A stretch of DNA of 64,000 nt, taken from assembly GCF_018736045.1 (NCBI RefSeq), contig NZ_CP076133.1, positions 1,302,001-1,366,000 of the forward strand, read 5' to 3'. Below the pieces are notes generated by a model. That model made no database searches. It was not told where the DNA came from and saw nothing but the letters and a program-made list of their open reading frames with translations. Position numbers and translations under genes: made by a program. The DNA is from Flammeovirga yaeyamensis (lineage in GTDB: Bacteria > Bacteroidota > Bacteroidia > Cytophagales > Flammeovirgaceae). Below are positions 34,804 through 44,272 of this stretch, piece by piece (the first letter of the stretch is position 1; every line of letters begins with the position of its first letter).

Positions 34804-36150
34804 ATGAATAACGCTATTACAAATGACATTACTGTAGACAACCAACCTGCCGATGTACAAGAAGAAAAGCAGGGTAAAGTGGTTGAGAAAAAGTATTTAA
34901 TTCCATTCATACTGATCACAAGTTTATTTGCCTTATGGGGGTTTGCCAACGACATTACCAACCCAATGGTATCTGCTTTTGAAACAGTAATGAATTTAGA
35001 AACAGCAAAAGCATCATTGGTACAATTTGCCTTTTATGGAGGTTATTTCACCATGGCACTTCCTGCAGCAATTTTAATCAAAAAATATTCTTATAAATCG
35101 GTTATTTTAATTGGTTTAGGCTTATATGCCACTGGAGCATTATTATTTATTCCAGCAGCCAATTTCGAAATGTTCGGATTCTTTTTAGGATCACTATATA
35201 TCCTAACATTCGGTCTAGCATTTTTAGAAACTACAGCCAATCCGTTAATCTTATCTTTAGGATCAGAGAAAACGGCAACTCAACGACTAAACTTGGCACA
35301 AGCGTTTAATCCTATCGGATCTTTAACAGGTATGTTTGTGGCGTCTCAATTTGTACTATCAAAATTAGAATCTGCTACAATAGATGCAGATGGCGAACTT
35401 ATCTTTCCCACATTACCTGAAGCACAACAATTATTGATTAGAACCCAAGATTTGATGATCATTCGTGATCCTTACGTATTCTTAGGTTTAGTAGTATTAT
35501 GTATGCTAGTATTAATAGCAATTACAAAAATTCCAGAAAAGAAAAAGGACAGAACAGCTCCGATTCAATTAGGGGGAACTATCAGCAAGTTATTAAGTAA
35601 CAAAACGTATAGAGAGGGTGTGATTACTCAAGTATTCTATGTGGGTGCTCAAATTATGTGTTGGACCTTCATCATTAAATATGGAGAATCGCTAGGTTAC
35701 TCTAAAGCTGAAGGACAGAATTTAAATATCATTGCCATGTTCCTTTTCCTTGGCAATAGATTCTTAGCCACATACTTAATGCGATTTGTAAATACAGCGT
35801 TATTATTGGCAGTCTATGCAATTGGTGCTATTATCACAACATCAATAGTAATTTTTGTTGGCGGAGATATCGGACTGTACGCTTTGGTAGCCACATCCAT
35901 CTTTATGTCGATGATGTTCCCGACAATCTACGGTATCACTTTAGAAGAAGTACCTCAAGAAAGAGAGTTTGGAGCTGCAGGTTTAGTAATGGCCATTGTT
36001 GGTGGCTGTTTAATGCCTCCTTTACAAGGTTATATTATTGACATGGAAACAGTTTTTGGTATGAATGCAGTGAACTTCTCATTCCTTCTTCCATTAGTAT
36101 GTTTCGTAGTGATCAGTGTATTCGGATTTAGACGATTCCAAAAAATATAA
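34804..36150 (+). CDS. FucP-like sugar:proton symporter (MFS)
   Basis: 448 residues, 12 predicted membrane segments after a polar N-terminus of about 35 residues. FALWGFANDITNPMVSAFE and GLAFLETTANPLILSLG are the signatures of the FucP/glucose-galactose permease group. It imports a hexose or deoxyhexose; in this operon L-galactose is the best guess, L-fucose the main alternative. Confidence 0.9.
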   Translation: MNNAITNDITVDNQPADVQEEKQGKVVEKKYLIPFILITSLFALWGFANDITNPMVSAFETVMNLETAKASLVQFAFYGGYFTMALPAAILIKKYSYKSVILIGLGLYATGALLFIPAANFEMFGFFLGSLYILTFGLAFLETTANPLILSLGSEKTATQRLNLAQAFNPIGSLTGMFVASQFVLSKLESATIDADGELIFPTLPEAQQLLIRTQDLMIIRDPYVFLGLVVLCMLVLIAITKIPEKKKDRTAPIQLGGTISKLLSNKTYREGVITQVFYVGAQIMCWTFIIKYGESLGYSKAEGQNLNIIAMFLFLGNRFLATYLMRFVNTALLLAVYAIGAIITTSIVIFVGGDIGLYALVATSIFMSMMFPTIYGITLEEVPQEREFGAAGLVMAIVGGCLMPPLQGYIIDMETVFGMNAVNFSFLLPLVCFVVISVFGFRRFQKI

Positions 36151-36153
36151 TTA

Positions 36154-36567
36154 ATGAAATTCAAGAGATATTGTAAAGTACTTCAATTAACTGATAATCC
36201 TCAGTTAATTGAAGACTATAAAAGAGTGCATGGTAAAGGTCAGGCTTGGCCAGAAATTACCAACGGTATGAAAGAAGTAGGGATTCTAGATATGGAAATC
36301 TACATCGCCGGAACTCAGTTGTTTATGATTATGGATACGGTAGCTGACTTCGACCATGAGACTCAAATGGCGATTTTAGCAACAAAACCAAGACAATCAG
36401 AATGGGAAGCATATGTTTCTCAGTTCCAGGAAACAGATGCCAATGCTACAGCAGATGGCAAGTGGGTATTGATGGAACGTATCTACGAAATGGAACAACA
36501 AGTAGAATGTGCGAAAGAGGAAGGTCAGGTAAAAACGACCGATAAATTAGAAGTGACGATCAGTTAA
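36154..36567 (+). CDS. RhaM-type L-sugar mutarotase (DUF718)
   Basis: 137 residues, COG3254 family: opening FKRYCKVLQLTDNPQLIEDY, then WPEITNGMKEVGILDMEIYI and the aromatic C-terminal core. These enzymes interconvert anomers of L-rhamnose or L-fucose-like sugars. It begins 3 bp after the permease stop, so it is translationally linked to uptake; it would supply the anomer used by the dehydrogenase. Confidence 0.88.
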   Translation: MKFKRYCKVLQLTDNPQLIEDYKRVHGKGQAWPEITNGMKEVGILDMEIYIAGTQLFMIMDTVADFDHETQMAILATKPRQSEWEAYVSQFQETDANATADGKWVLMERIYEMEQQVECAKEEGQVKTTDKLEVTIS

Positions 36568-36597
36568 TTAAAAATTGACTTACAAATAATAAAAACA

Positions 36598-38247
36598 ATG
36601 AACAAGGTACTAATGGTGCATCCGACGGATAATGTAATGGTCGCATTATCAGATCTTCAGGAAGGAGAGACGGTCGCTTACGAAGGACAAGATTACACAA
36701 CATCAACTGCAGTAAAAGGAAAACATAAGTTTGCCTTAGAAGATTTTGCAGTAGGTGATAAGATATATATGTATGGCGTATTGGTAGGTAAAGCTACTCA
36801 GGCCATTAAAAAAGGAGAGGCGATTACCACAGAAAATGTAAAACACGCAGCAAGTGATGTGGCTGTTGGAGATCGTAAAACAGATTGGATCAAGCCAGAT
36901 GTTTCTGCTTTTGAAGGTAGAACATTTAAAGGTTATCATAGAACAGACGGACAGATTGGTACCCAAAATGTTTGGTTGGTCGTTCCTTTAGTATTTTGTG
37001 AAAATAGAAACGTTTTAGCTGCGAAAGATATTCTAGAAGAAAAACTAGGATACGCAAAAGGCAGAGACTACGAATTAAATTTAGATGATCTCTTAGGTCA
37101 GTTAAACGAAGGAAAAACCGCTGAGGACCTTTCATCTAAAGACTTTATGTTGTCTTTGGAAGAACAAAAGAACCAAAGAGTTTTCAAAAATGTAGACGGT
37201 ATTAAATTTTTGCTTCACGATGGTGGATGCGGAGGTATCCGTCAGGATGCAGAAACACTTTGTGGTCTATTAGCTGGATATTTGAACAATCCAAACGTTG
37301 CCGGAGCGACATTCTTAAGCTTGGGTTGTCAGAATGCACAAGTAGAAATTATGCAAGAGGCCATCAAAGCCGTTAATCCAAAATTTGATAAACCCGTCTA
37401 TTATGTGGAACAACAAAAGAGTGCTTCAGAGGCAACTTTTGTAGGTGATATTGTAAAATACACCATGGCTGGATTGGTCGAAGCCAACAAGGTAGAACGT
37501 AAGGAGGCACCAATTTCTGCATTAAGATTAGGTTTAGAATGTGGTGGATCTGATGGATTTTCTGGTATCTCAGCCAACCCAGTAATCGGTTATGTTTCTG
37601 ATATGCTAGTTGCTTTAGGTGCCATACCAATTTTAGCGGAATTCCCTGAGTTAAACGGTGTAGAGCAAAGTTTAACCGATCGTTGTCAGACAGAAAAAGA
37701 TGCCAAAAGATTTGTTGATCTAATGGCGATTTATAAACATAGAGCCGAAGCAGTAGGTTCAGGTTTTGATGCAAACCCATCTCCGGGTAACATCAAAGAT
37801 GGTTTAATTACCGATGCCATGAAATCTGCAGGTGCAGCCAAAAAAGGCGGTTCATCACCAATTGTAGAAGTATTGGATTATACAGAGCAGGTAACAAAAC
37901 CAGGTTTGAACCTTCTTTGTACACCGGGTAACGATGTAGAATCAACCACCGCTTTGGCAGGATCAGGTGCTACTTTAATTACATTTAGTACAGGTTTGGG
38001 AACACCAACAGGTAACCCAATTACACCAGTAATTAAAGTGTCATCAAATACAGTACTTGCAGAGAGAATGAAAGACATTATCGATTTCAATACAGGTACA
38101 GTAATCACTGGAGAAGATAGCATTCCAACTAGGGCAGCAAAGATGTTAGACTACTTATTAGAAGTAGCAAGTGGTGAAGCTGAAACAAACGCCATGCGTA
38201 TGCGTCAGGACGACTTCATTCCATGGAAAAGAGGAATTTCACTTTAA
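36598..38247 (+). CDS. uxaA: Altronate dehydratase (UxaA family)
   Basis: 549 residues with the complete UxaA layout: N-terminal SAF domain (about 1-95), linker GYHRTDGQIGTQNVWLVVPL, then the large domain with GGCGGIRQDAETLCGLLAGY and LRLGLECGGSDGFSGISANP. It converts D-altronate to 2-keto-3-deoxygluconate, and related enzymes use galactarate. Followed at once by a palindromic insertion-like element and uxaB. The KDG kinase and aldolase are not in the window. Confidence 0.9.
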   Translation: MNKVLMVHPTDNVMVALSDLQEGETVAYEGQDYTTSTAVKGKHKFALEDFAVGDKIYMYGVLVGKATQAIKKGEAITTENVKHAASDVAVGDRKTDWIKPDVSAFEGRTFKGYHRTDGQIGTQNVWLVVPLVFCENRNVLAAKDILEEKLGYAKGRDYELNLDDLLGQLNEGKTAEDLSSKDFMLSLEEQKNQRVFKNVDGIKFLLHDGGCGGIRQDAETLCGLLAGYLNNPNVAGATFLSLGCQNAQVEIMQEAIKAVNPKFDKPVYYVEQQKSASEATFVGDIVKYTMAGLVEANKVERKEAPISALRLGLECGGSDGFSGISANPVIGYVSDMLVALGAIPILAEFPELNGVEQSLTDRCQTEKDAKRFVDLMAIYKHRAEAVGSGFDANPSPGNIKDGLITDAMKSAGAAKKGGSSPIVEVLDYTEQVTKPGLNLLCTPGNDVESTTALAGSGATLITFSTGLGTPTGNPITPVIKVSSNTVLAERMKDIIDFNTGTVITGEDSIPTRAAKMLDYLLEVASGEAETNAMRMRQDDFIPWKRGISL

Positions 38248-38403
38248 GCAGTTAAACATTTAAAATTGGGAAAAGTTGGATTATTATTTTTTTGACTAAT
38301 CAAGGCAGAATTGAAGAGCATAGCCTTAGCTACGTGATGAAATTCTAACGTAGAGTAGTCAAAAAAGAAGATCTAAAACTTCCGATTTTGATTGTATAAC
38401 TGC
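38248..38403. repeat. 156-bp long inverted repeat (MITE-like) between uxaA and uxaB
   Basis: Ends GCAGTTAAACA and, complementary, GCAGTTATACA; inner matching blocks include TTTTTTGACTA/TAGTCAAAAAA and AGAATT. The element is an imperfect palindrome over its full length. TAA stands on both sides (38245-38247, which is also the uxaA stop, and 38404-38406), consistent with a 3-bp target duplication. No coding capacity. Confidence 0.7.
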
Positions 38404-38431
38404 TAAATCAACATCAAAAACAATTAGAACT

Positions 38432-39880
38432 ATGCAATTAAATAGAACAACAGCAAACGTAGAAAAGCGTCCTATAAAAGTCCTTCAATTTGGTGAAGGT
38501 AATTTCTTGAGAGCATTCATCGACTGGATGATCCACGAAATGAACGTAAAAGCAGACTTTAACGCAGGTGTAGCCGTAGTACAACCTATTCCACAAGGTT
38601 TAGGCGAGCTACTTTCTTCACAAGACGGTTTATATCATTTGTATTTAAATGGTATTGAAAAAGGTCAGCTAATCAATAAGAAAATGTTAGTGGATTGTAT
38701 CCAATCGGTGGTCAATCCTTACGAAGATTATAACGCTTACTTGCAATTAGCAGAAGAGGAAGAACTAAAATTCGTTTTCTCTAATACAACAGAAGCAGGT
38801 ATCACTTATAAAGCAGGTGATGCAAAAGATAAAGTTCAAGATAGTTTCCCAGCAAAATTGACAGCTTTCTTGAACCACCGTTTTGAACATTTCAAAGGAG
38901 ATGCATCAAAAGGTTTAATTATTCTTCCATGCGAATTAATTGATAAAAACGGTGTCAAACTAAAAGAAATCATTCTAAAATATGCTGCTGATTGGGGCTT
39001 ATCAGATGATTTTAAAACTTGGTTAGATTCGGCTTGTACATTCTATAATACATTAGTGGATAGAATCGTTCCAGGTTATCCTAAAGACCGAATCAAAGAG
39101 ATTCACGAAGAGTTAGGATTTGAAGATCAGTTGGTAGTAGAAGGAGAGCAATTCCATTTGATGGTCATGGAAGGTGATCAATCCATTAAGGAAGTATTAC
39201 CTTTTGAAAAAGCTGGTTTGAATATTATCGTAACGGATAATCAAGCACCTTACAGAACTAGAAAAGTGAGAATCCTAAACGGAGCACATACTTTGATGGT
39301 ACCGGTAGGTTTATTGGCTGGGATTGAAACAGTAAGAGAGAATGTAGAAAATGAGCAAGTAGGTAAATTTGTAGATGATGCTGTAACCCTTGAAGTTATA
39401 CCATCATTGCCTTCAGCAGAGGGTTTGGTTGAGTTTAAAGAAGATGTAATGGATCGTTTTAGAAATCCATTTATTCAGCATTACTTAAAAAGTATAGCAC
39501 TAAACTCTTTTCCAAAGTTCAACACAAGGGTTTTACCATCAATTACTTCATTTATTGAGAAAGAAGGTAAAGTCCCATCTCATTTATTAATGTCATTTGC
39601 GGCATTAATCAAATTGTATGATCCTAAGAACCCTGTTGGTTTTAAACCTCAGGATAATCAAGATGTGGTTGAATTACTGAGTACTGTTTGGGAAGAATAC
39701 AGATCCGAATATTTCAGTATTGATCAATTAGTTGAAAAAGTGCTCGCCTACAAAAATGTCTGGGGGCAAGATTTAAATCAACTACCACTTTTAAAAGAAG
39801 AATTATCGGTTTACCTAAGGGTAATTGATGCCGATGGTGGAGTACATTCCTATTTTTCAGAAAACGTTATCAATAGCTAA
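38432..39880 (+). CDS. uxaB: Tagaturonate reductase (UxaB)
   Basis: 482-residue member of the long-chain mannitol dehydrogenase group: VLQFGEGNFLRAFIDWMI (N-terminal nucleotide site), FSNTTEAGI, LPCELIDKNG, DRIVPGYPKD, RKVRILNGAHTLMVPVGLLA (C-terminal catalytic helix). It reduces D-tagaturonate to D-altronate, linking the dehydrogenase product to UxaA. Last gene of the operon; a terminator follows. Confidence 0.9.
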   Translation: MQLNRTTANVEKRPIKVLQFGEGNFLRAFIDWMIHEMNVKADFNAGVAVVQPIPQGLGELLSSQDGLYHLYLNGIEKGQLINKKMLVDCIQSVVNPYEDYNAYLQLAEEEELKFVFSNTTEAGITYKAGDAKDKVQDSFPAKLTAFLNHRFEHFKGDASKGLIILPCELIDKNGVKLKEIILKYAADWGLSDDFKTWLDSACTFYNTLVDRIVPGYPKDRIKEIHEELGFEDQLVVEGEQFHLMVMEGDQSIKEVLPFEKAGLNIIVTDNQAPYRTRKVRILNGAHTLMVPVGLLAGIETVRENVENEQVGKFVDDAVTLEVIPSLPSAEGLVEFKEDVMDRFRNPFIQHYLKSIALNSFPKFNTRVLPSITSFIEKEGKVPSHLLMSFAALIKLYDPKNPVGFKPQDNQDVVELLSTVWEEYRSEYFSIDQLVEKVLAYKNVWGQDLNQLPLLKEELSVYLRVIDADGGVHSYFSENVINS

Positions 39881-39924
39881 TCATCCTGAATAAATAGAAT
39901 AATTTTGATAAATTCCATATAGCA

Positions 39925-39957
39925 AAAAGGCTATCTTCAATTTGAGGATAGCCTTTT
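39925..39957. terminator. Bidirectional terminator at the end of the L-galactose operon
   Basis: Stem AAAAGGCTATC/GATAGCCTTTT with A/T-rich arms, 45 bp after uxaB and 21 bp beyond the stop of the convergent minus-strand gene. Confidence 0.85.
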
Positions 39958-39977
39958 AACTTAATTAATGGATATAT

Positions 39978-42002
39978 TTACTGGTCGATATCTACGCCCG
40001 TATTTCCGCTAAAACTATTCCTAGTAGAGCTAAGCTGACCACCGTTTTGCACACGTATTCCAGCATCTCCACTTTTGGAAATTGAACTGTTTTCTATAGT
40101 TAATGAAGCAGATGTTCCTACTTCTATATTTGCTTTTCGGTTTCCTCCATCAAATCCTTTTTGTCCGCCATTTTTAATAATGGTATGCATAATTACATTA
40201 TTTGATGAATTGGATAAATAACGAAGTCCCCTCCAATAACCATTTACATCCTGATCTCCTTGAAAAATGATTTCATCTGTAGAAGTTCCGTTTGTTTTCA
40301 AAGATCCATCTTCTTGTACTTGGATTCCACTTTCTTGACGGCCATGGAATACAGCTCCTGCATCTACATTAATATCGGAAGCTAGGTATTCGATATTATC
40401 ACATAATAAATAAGGAACATTAAGTGCTTGCCAAGTAGCATTTATAGTGGTTTCATCCCCACTCCAATACGAATCGATATAGTCTTTAGTATTACCAGTG
40501 TAATCACTGCCATTATCAAAATAATGGTAATGATTTACTTGTGTCATAACGGGAGCAAAATTTTCTGTAAGAGTATTATCAGCAAAGTCAACTAATACAG
40601 AAGTAAGTGTTCTTGTAAAAAGGCCATATCCTGCACTATTATATGATTTTGTATGTGTCATTTTTAATCGACCATCTCCATCCACCATAATATTGGCTTT
40701 TTCATTTCCTCCATCAAAACCTTTCTGACCTGCATCAGATATTTCAACATAAGTGAGTTCGTTATTTGTACTATTTGAATGGAATGATAATCCTCTCCAT
40801 TTACCGGATAGACTTTCCTCCCCTCTAAAAATAATTATGTCAGAGGCTGTTCCTACGGCATTCAACGACCCTCCAGCTAAGATTTGTAGACCACTTTCAT
40901 TACTACCAATTATTGTTGTACCTGCTGCAATTATAATATCAGATTCTATCACTTCAATATTCTCTGCCAGCTTGTAAGGAACATTGATTGCATTCCAAGT
41001 CATATCCTCATCACTATGAGTTGCACTCCACATACCTTCGATATAATCATTTGTATTTCCTGTATAATCAGATGTTTCATCAAAGAAATGAAAGTGATGA
41101 AATTGAGCGGATACAGCAGTTGCATTTAAAGTGATGATGTTATTACTAAATATTGTAAGGTTTGATGTTTTTTCTCTTAAATATAGACCATATCCACCTC
41201 CGTTAGTTAGTTTAGAGTTACTAATACTGATACTTGATTGATCGTTTATCATAATATTAGTTTTATGATTTGCTCCATCAAATCCTTTTTGACCTGCATA
41301 ATCTATTTCGACATAATCTAAGATATTATTGCTGTTATTTGATTGAATATTAAGCCCTTTCCATGCACCTACTAATTGATTTACACCAGTTAAAATAATT
41401 GGTTCTTGTGCAGTACCTATTGCTTTTAGATACGCAGATGATGTTACATCAATTCCTGATTCACTGACAAAGACAATCTTTACTCCAGCTTCTATGGTAA
41501 GATTCGCTTGAAGTATGACATCAGATGAAGCTATATAATCAGGTAAAGTTGGGTCTTCAATTCGATTAGTTAAAGTTCGGTCCGAATTTAAAACACCTCC
41601 AATTTCTTCGGGTGAGTTCGTCCCACTTTCAACGACTATAGATATTTCATCAGAATCATTTGCTCCACTTGAGTTTATGGCATTTAATCTTAAAATGTAT
41701 GTGCCAGTTGCTGTTGGGATAAATGAAGTCGTTGATGAAGTTGGATTTTCTACTTCAATTGAACTAACACCTGAGGGAATTTGAGTGAATTCCCATAAAT
41801 AGTTTATACTTTCATTTTGACTATCAGTAGCTGATCCGTTTAATGTAACTTTATCACCTAAAAATACCGTTTGATCTTCACCAGCATCTACAGTCACCAC
41901 ACCGATTAGCTCTTCAATTGCTTTTTCATTGCTACAACTTTGTAAAAAAAGAAAAGCCAATAGATTGAAAGCAGCAAAGAGATTTAGTTTTAAAAATTTC
42001 AT
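39978..42002 (-). CDS. Lipoprotein with Ig/PKD-like domain and three beta-helix repeats
   Basis: 674 residues, lipobox FLFLQSC. Residues about 35-125 form a PKD/cadherin-like domain (VDAGEDQTVFLGDKVTLNGS). The rest is a right-handed beta-helix in three copies of about 190 residues; each carries a block such as YVEIDYAGQKGFDGANHKTN, then NGGGYGLYLR and DYTGNTNDYI. The third copy is cut short. Surface-exposed and substrate-binding or structural; no catalytic residues are evident. Confidence 0.75.
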   Translation of the reverse strand: MKFLKLNLFAAFNLLAFLFLQSCSNEKAIEELIGVVTVDAGEDQTVFLGDKVTLNGSATDSQNESINYLWEFTQIPSGVSSIEVENPTSSTTSFIPTATGTYILRLNAINSSGANDSDEISIVVESGTNSPEEIGGVLNSDRTLTNRIEDPTLPDYIASSDVILQANLTIEAGVKIVFVSESGIDVTSSAYLKAIGTAQEPIILTGVNQLVGAWKGLNIQSNNSNNILDYVEIDYAGQKGFDGANHKTNIMINDQSSISISNSKLTNGGGYGLYLREKTSNLTIFSNNIITLNATAVSAQFHHFHFFDETSDYTGNTNDYIEGMWSATHSDEDMTWNAINVPYKLAENIEVIESDIIIAAGTTIIGSNESGLQILAGGSLNAVGTASDIIIFRGEESLSGKWRGLSFHSNSTNNELTYVEISDAGQKGFDGGNEKANIMVDGDGRLKMTHTKSYNSAGYGLFTRTLTSVLVDFADNTLTENFAPVMTQVNHYHYFDNGSDYTGNTKDYIDSYWSGDETTINATWQALNVPYLLCDNIEYLASDINVDAGAVFHGRQESGIQVQEDGSLKTNGTSTDEIIFQGDQDVNGYWRGLRYLSNSSNNVIMHTIIKNGGQKGFDGGNRKANIEVGTSASLTIENSSISKSGDAGIRVQNGGQLSSTRNSFSGNTGVDIDQ

Positions 42003-42138
42003 AAGAGAATAATTAATGGTAAAAAATTTAGAAATTATGTTTTGACAAAATTACCACTGATTATTCCTTGCATCAATTGGGGAAATTACTGAAATTGCGT
42101 CAGGAAAAACCCCTACAACTAACTTGACTCAAACTAAA

Positions 42139-44268
42139 ATGTTATACAACAAATTACTATTACTCACTGCTCTATCAATTTCTTTTTCTCTAAATGCTAC
42201 GAATAAAGAACCACTTGATAGCTTAAAAATTGAAGTCCTAAAAATGTCTGATAAAGAGAAAATATCTTTTTATTATGAACATTGTACAGACTATTCAGCT
42301 TCTCCACAGAAAGCTAAAAATGCCTTGTTTTTTCTTGATGAAGCCATTGAGCTATCAGAAAAAATGAATGATAAAGACTCTTATTATCGATTTAGAATTG
42401 AAAAATTAGGAGCTCAATCCATTCTCGAGAATGATAGTACGAAAATTTTAGAAATGGATGATATGATTTCGGAATTGAAAGACTATAATAATCTTGCTTT
42501 AATTCAGAGGGCCTTGGTCATTAAAGGAAATGAGCTTGAACAAATGGACTTAATGAGCGATGCAAAGAAGACTTACTTGGCTGCTTTGGATTATGCAATT
42601 ACTCTAAAAGACACAAGCAGGCAAGGTGTGATATACAACAATCTAGGAAATATAGCGAATAAGACGAGTAGGAATGAAGAAGCGATAAAATACTATCTCC
42701 AAAGCTTGACCTTGAGGGAAAAAGGAGATCTTAAGAATCTAAATCGAACGTACAATAACATTTCTCAGATTTATAAAAGAATTGGAGATTATGAAAAATC
42801 AATTCTTTATAATCAAAAAGCAATACAGGTTCAGGTGGCTCAAAAAAATGTTTTCGGACAAAGTATAAGTTATTTAAACTTGGGGAACACCTATAGACAT
42901 ATGGGGCAGTATGATAGTTCAATATATTATAATAAAGAAGCGCTCCGTTTAAGTGAGTCAATTAATGACACAATAGGGTTTGCATTCGCTTTTTATAATT
43001 TAGGGTCATCCAATTTTTCAAAAAAAGATTTTCATGAAGCCATCAAATACTATAAAAAGGCCTATCCCATTTATGAGAAAGGTAATATGAAATCATATGC
43101 AGCATCTACATTAAATAGTTTATCAGCATCTTATAGGAGTGCAGGAAATTTAAAAAAAGCTGAGTATTATTTAATCAAGGCAGAGGTGCTTTCTAAAGAT
43201 CTAAACTCATTTAGTCTAAAAGAAAATATTCATCAGAATTATTATTACATATACAAGGATCAAGGTAATTATAAAGAAGCACTTAAACATAGTGAACTCT
43301 ACAAACAATATGCTGATAGCGTTCTGAATGAAAGTCAACTTGAAAAAATTGCAAGTCTCGAAAAAGACTATGAAATAAAAGATAGAGACAATAAAATAGC
43401 TTTGTTGGATAAGGAAAATGAACTTGCAGAGTTAAAAATTACACAACAAAATCTTGTTAGAAAAGGATTGATCCTATTGATTTTTATGACGTTCATTGTA
43501 GCATTTGTACTGTTCAGTAAATACAATGCAAAACGAAAAACGGAACGTATTTTATCTTTAAAAAATCAAGCATTAGACGAGGCTAACCATGTAAAAGATC
43601 AATTCTTTTCTATCATTGCTCATGAATTAAGAAATCCTTTGTCTGCATTTAAGATGTTAACAAATGGATTGAAATCGAACTTAAACTATTACTCTAAAGA
43701 AGAGATTGAAGATCAGCTGAATGAACTTAGGTTGTCAGCAAATAGTTTAAGTGAATTATTACAAAACTTATTACAATGGTCTTTATCTCAAACAGATAGA
43801 ATGATAATTCAGCCAATAGATTCAGATGTGAAAGTAGTTTTAGATAATGTGATTCAACACTCAAATAGTTTTGCTCAACAAAGAGGAATCAAAATAAATA
43901 ATGAGAAAGTAAACAATAGTATGATCAAAATGGATATTCAAACTATGGAGTTTGTTTTTAGAAACCTTATTATCAATTCCATTAAATTTTCACCATCAGA
44001 TAGCGAAGTAATCATTGAAACAAATGAGCATACTGATTTTTTAAAAGTGAGTATAAAAGATCATGGAATTGGAATGTCAGAAAATGATGTTGAAAAACTT
44101 TTTCAATTGAATTACAATATGAATACGATTGGAAATTCTCCAAATAAAGGAAGTGGATTAGGTTTACTATTAGTTAAAGAATTTGTTAGTAGAAATAATG
44201 GTAGAATAGAAGTTCATAGTCAACTTTCTAAAGGAACTACAATTGATATATACTTACCTAAATACTAA
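42139..44268 (+). CDS. TPR-sensor histidine kinase
   Basis: About 709 residues from the ATG at 42139 (an in-frame TTG lies 15 bp upstream). Signal peptide, about eight TPR units in the periplasmic region (GVIYNNLGNIANKTSRNEEA, SYLNLGNTYRHMGQYDSSIY), one membrane segment (GLILLIFMTFIVAFVLFSKY), then HisKA with FFSIIAHELRNPLS (H495) and HATPase with FRNLIINSIKF, DHGIGM and GSGLGLLLVK. Pairs with the response regulator starting 4 bp after its stop. Confidence 0.9.
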   Translation: MLYNKLLLLTALSISFSLNATNKEPLDSLKIEVLKMSDKEKISFYYEHCTDYSASPQKAKNALFFLDEAIELSEKMNDKDSYYRFRIEKLGAQSILENDSTKILEMDDMISELKDYNNLALIQRALVIKGNELEQMDLMSDAKKTYLAALDYAITLKDTSRQGVIYNNLGNIANKTSRNEEAIKYYLQSLTLREKGDLKNLNRTYNNISQIYKRIGDYEKSILYNQKAIQVQVAQKNVFGQSISYLNLGNTYRHMGQYDSSIYYNKEALRLSESINDTIGFAFAFYNLGSSNFSKKDFHEAIKYYKKAYPIYEKGNMKSYAASTLNSLSASYRSAGNLKKAEYYLIKAEVLSKDLNSFSLKENIHQNYYYIYKDQGNYKEALKHSELYKQYADSVLNESQLEKIASLEKDYEIKDRDNKIALLDKENELAELKITQQNLVRKGLILLIFMTFIVAFVLFSKYNAKRKTERILSLKNQALDEANHVKDQFFSIIAHELRNPLSAFKMLTNGLKSNLNYYSKEEIEDQLNELRLSANSLSELLQNLLQWSLSQTDRMIIQPIDSDVKVVLDNVIQHSNSFAQQRGIKINNEKVNNSMIKMDIQTMEFVFRNLIINSIKFSPSDSEVIIETNEHTDFLKVSIKDHGIGMSENDVEKLFQLNYNMNTIGNSPNKGSGLGLLLVKEFVSRNNGRIEVHSQLSKGTTIDIYLPKY

Positions 44269-44272
44269 TGTT

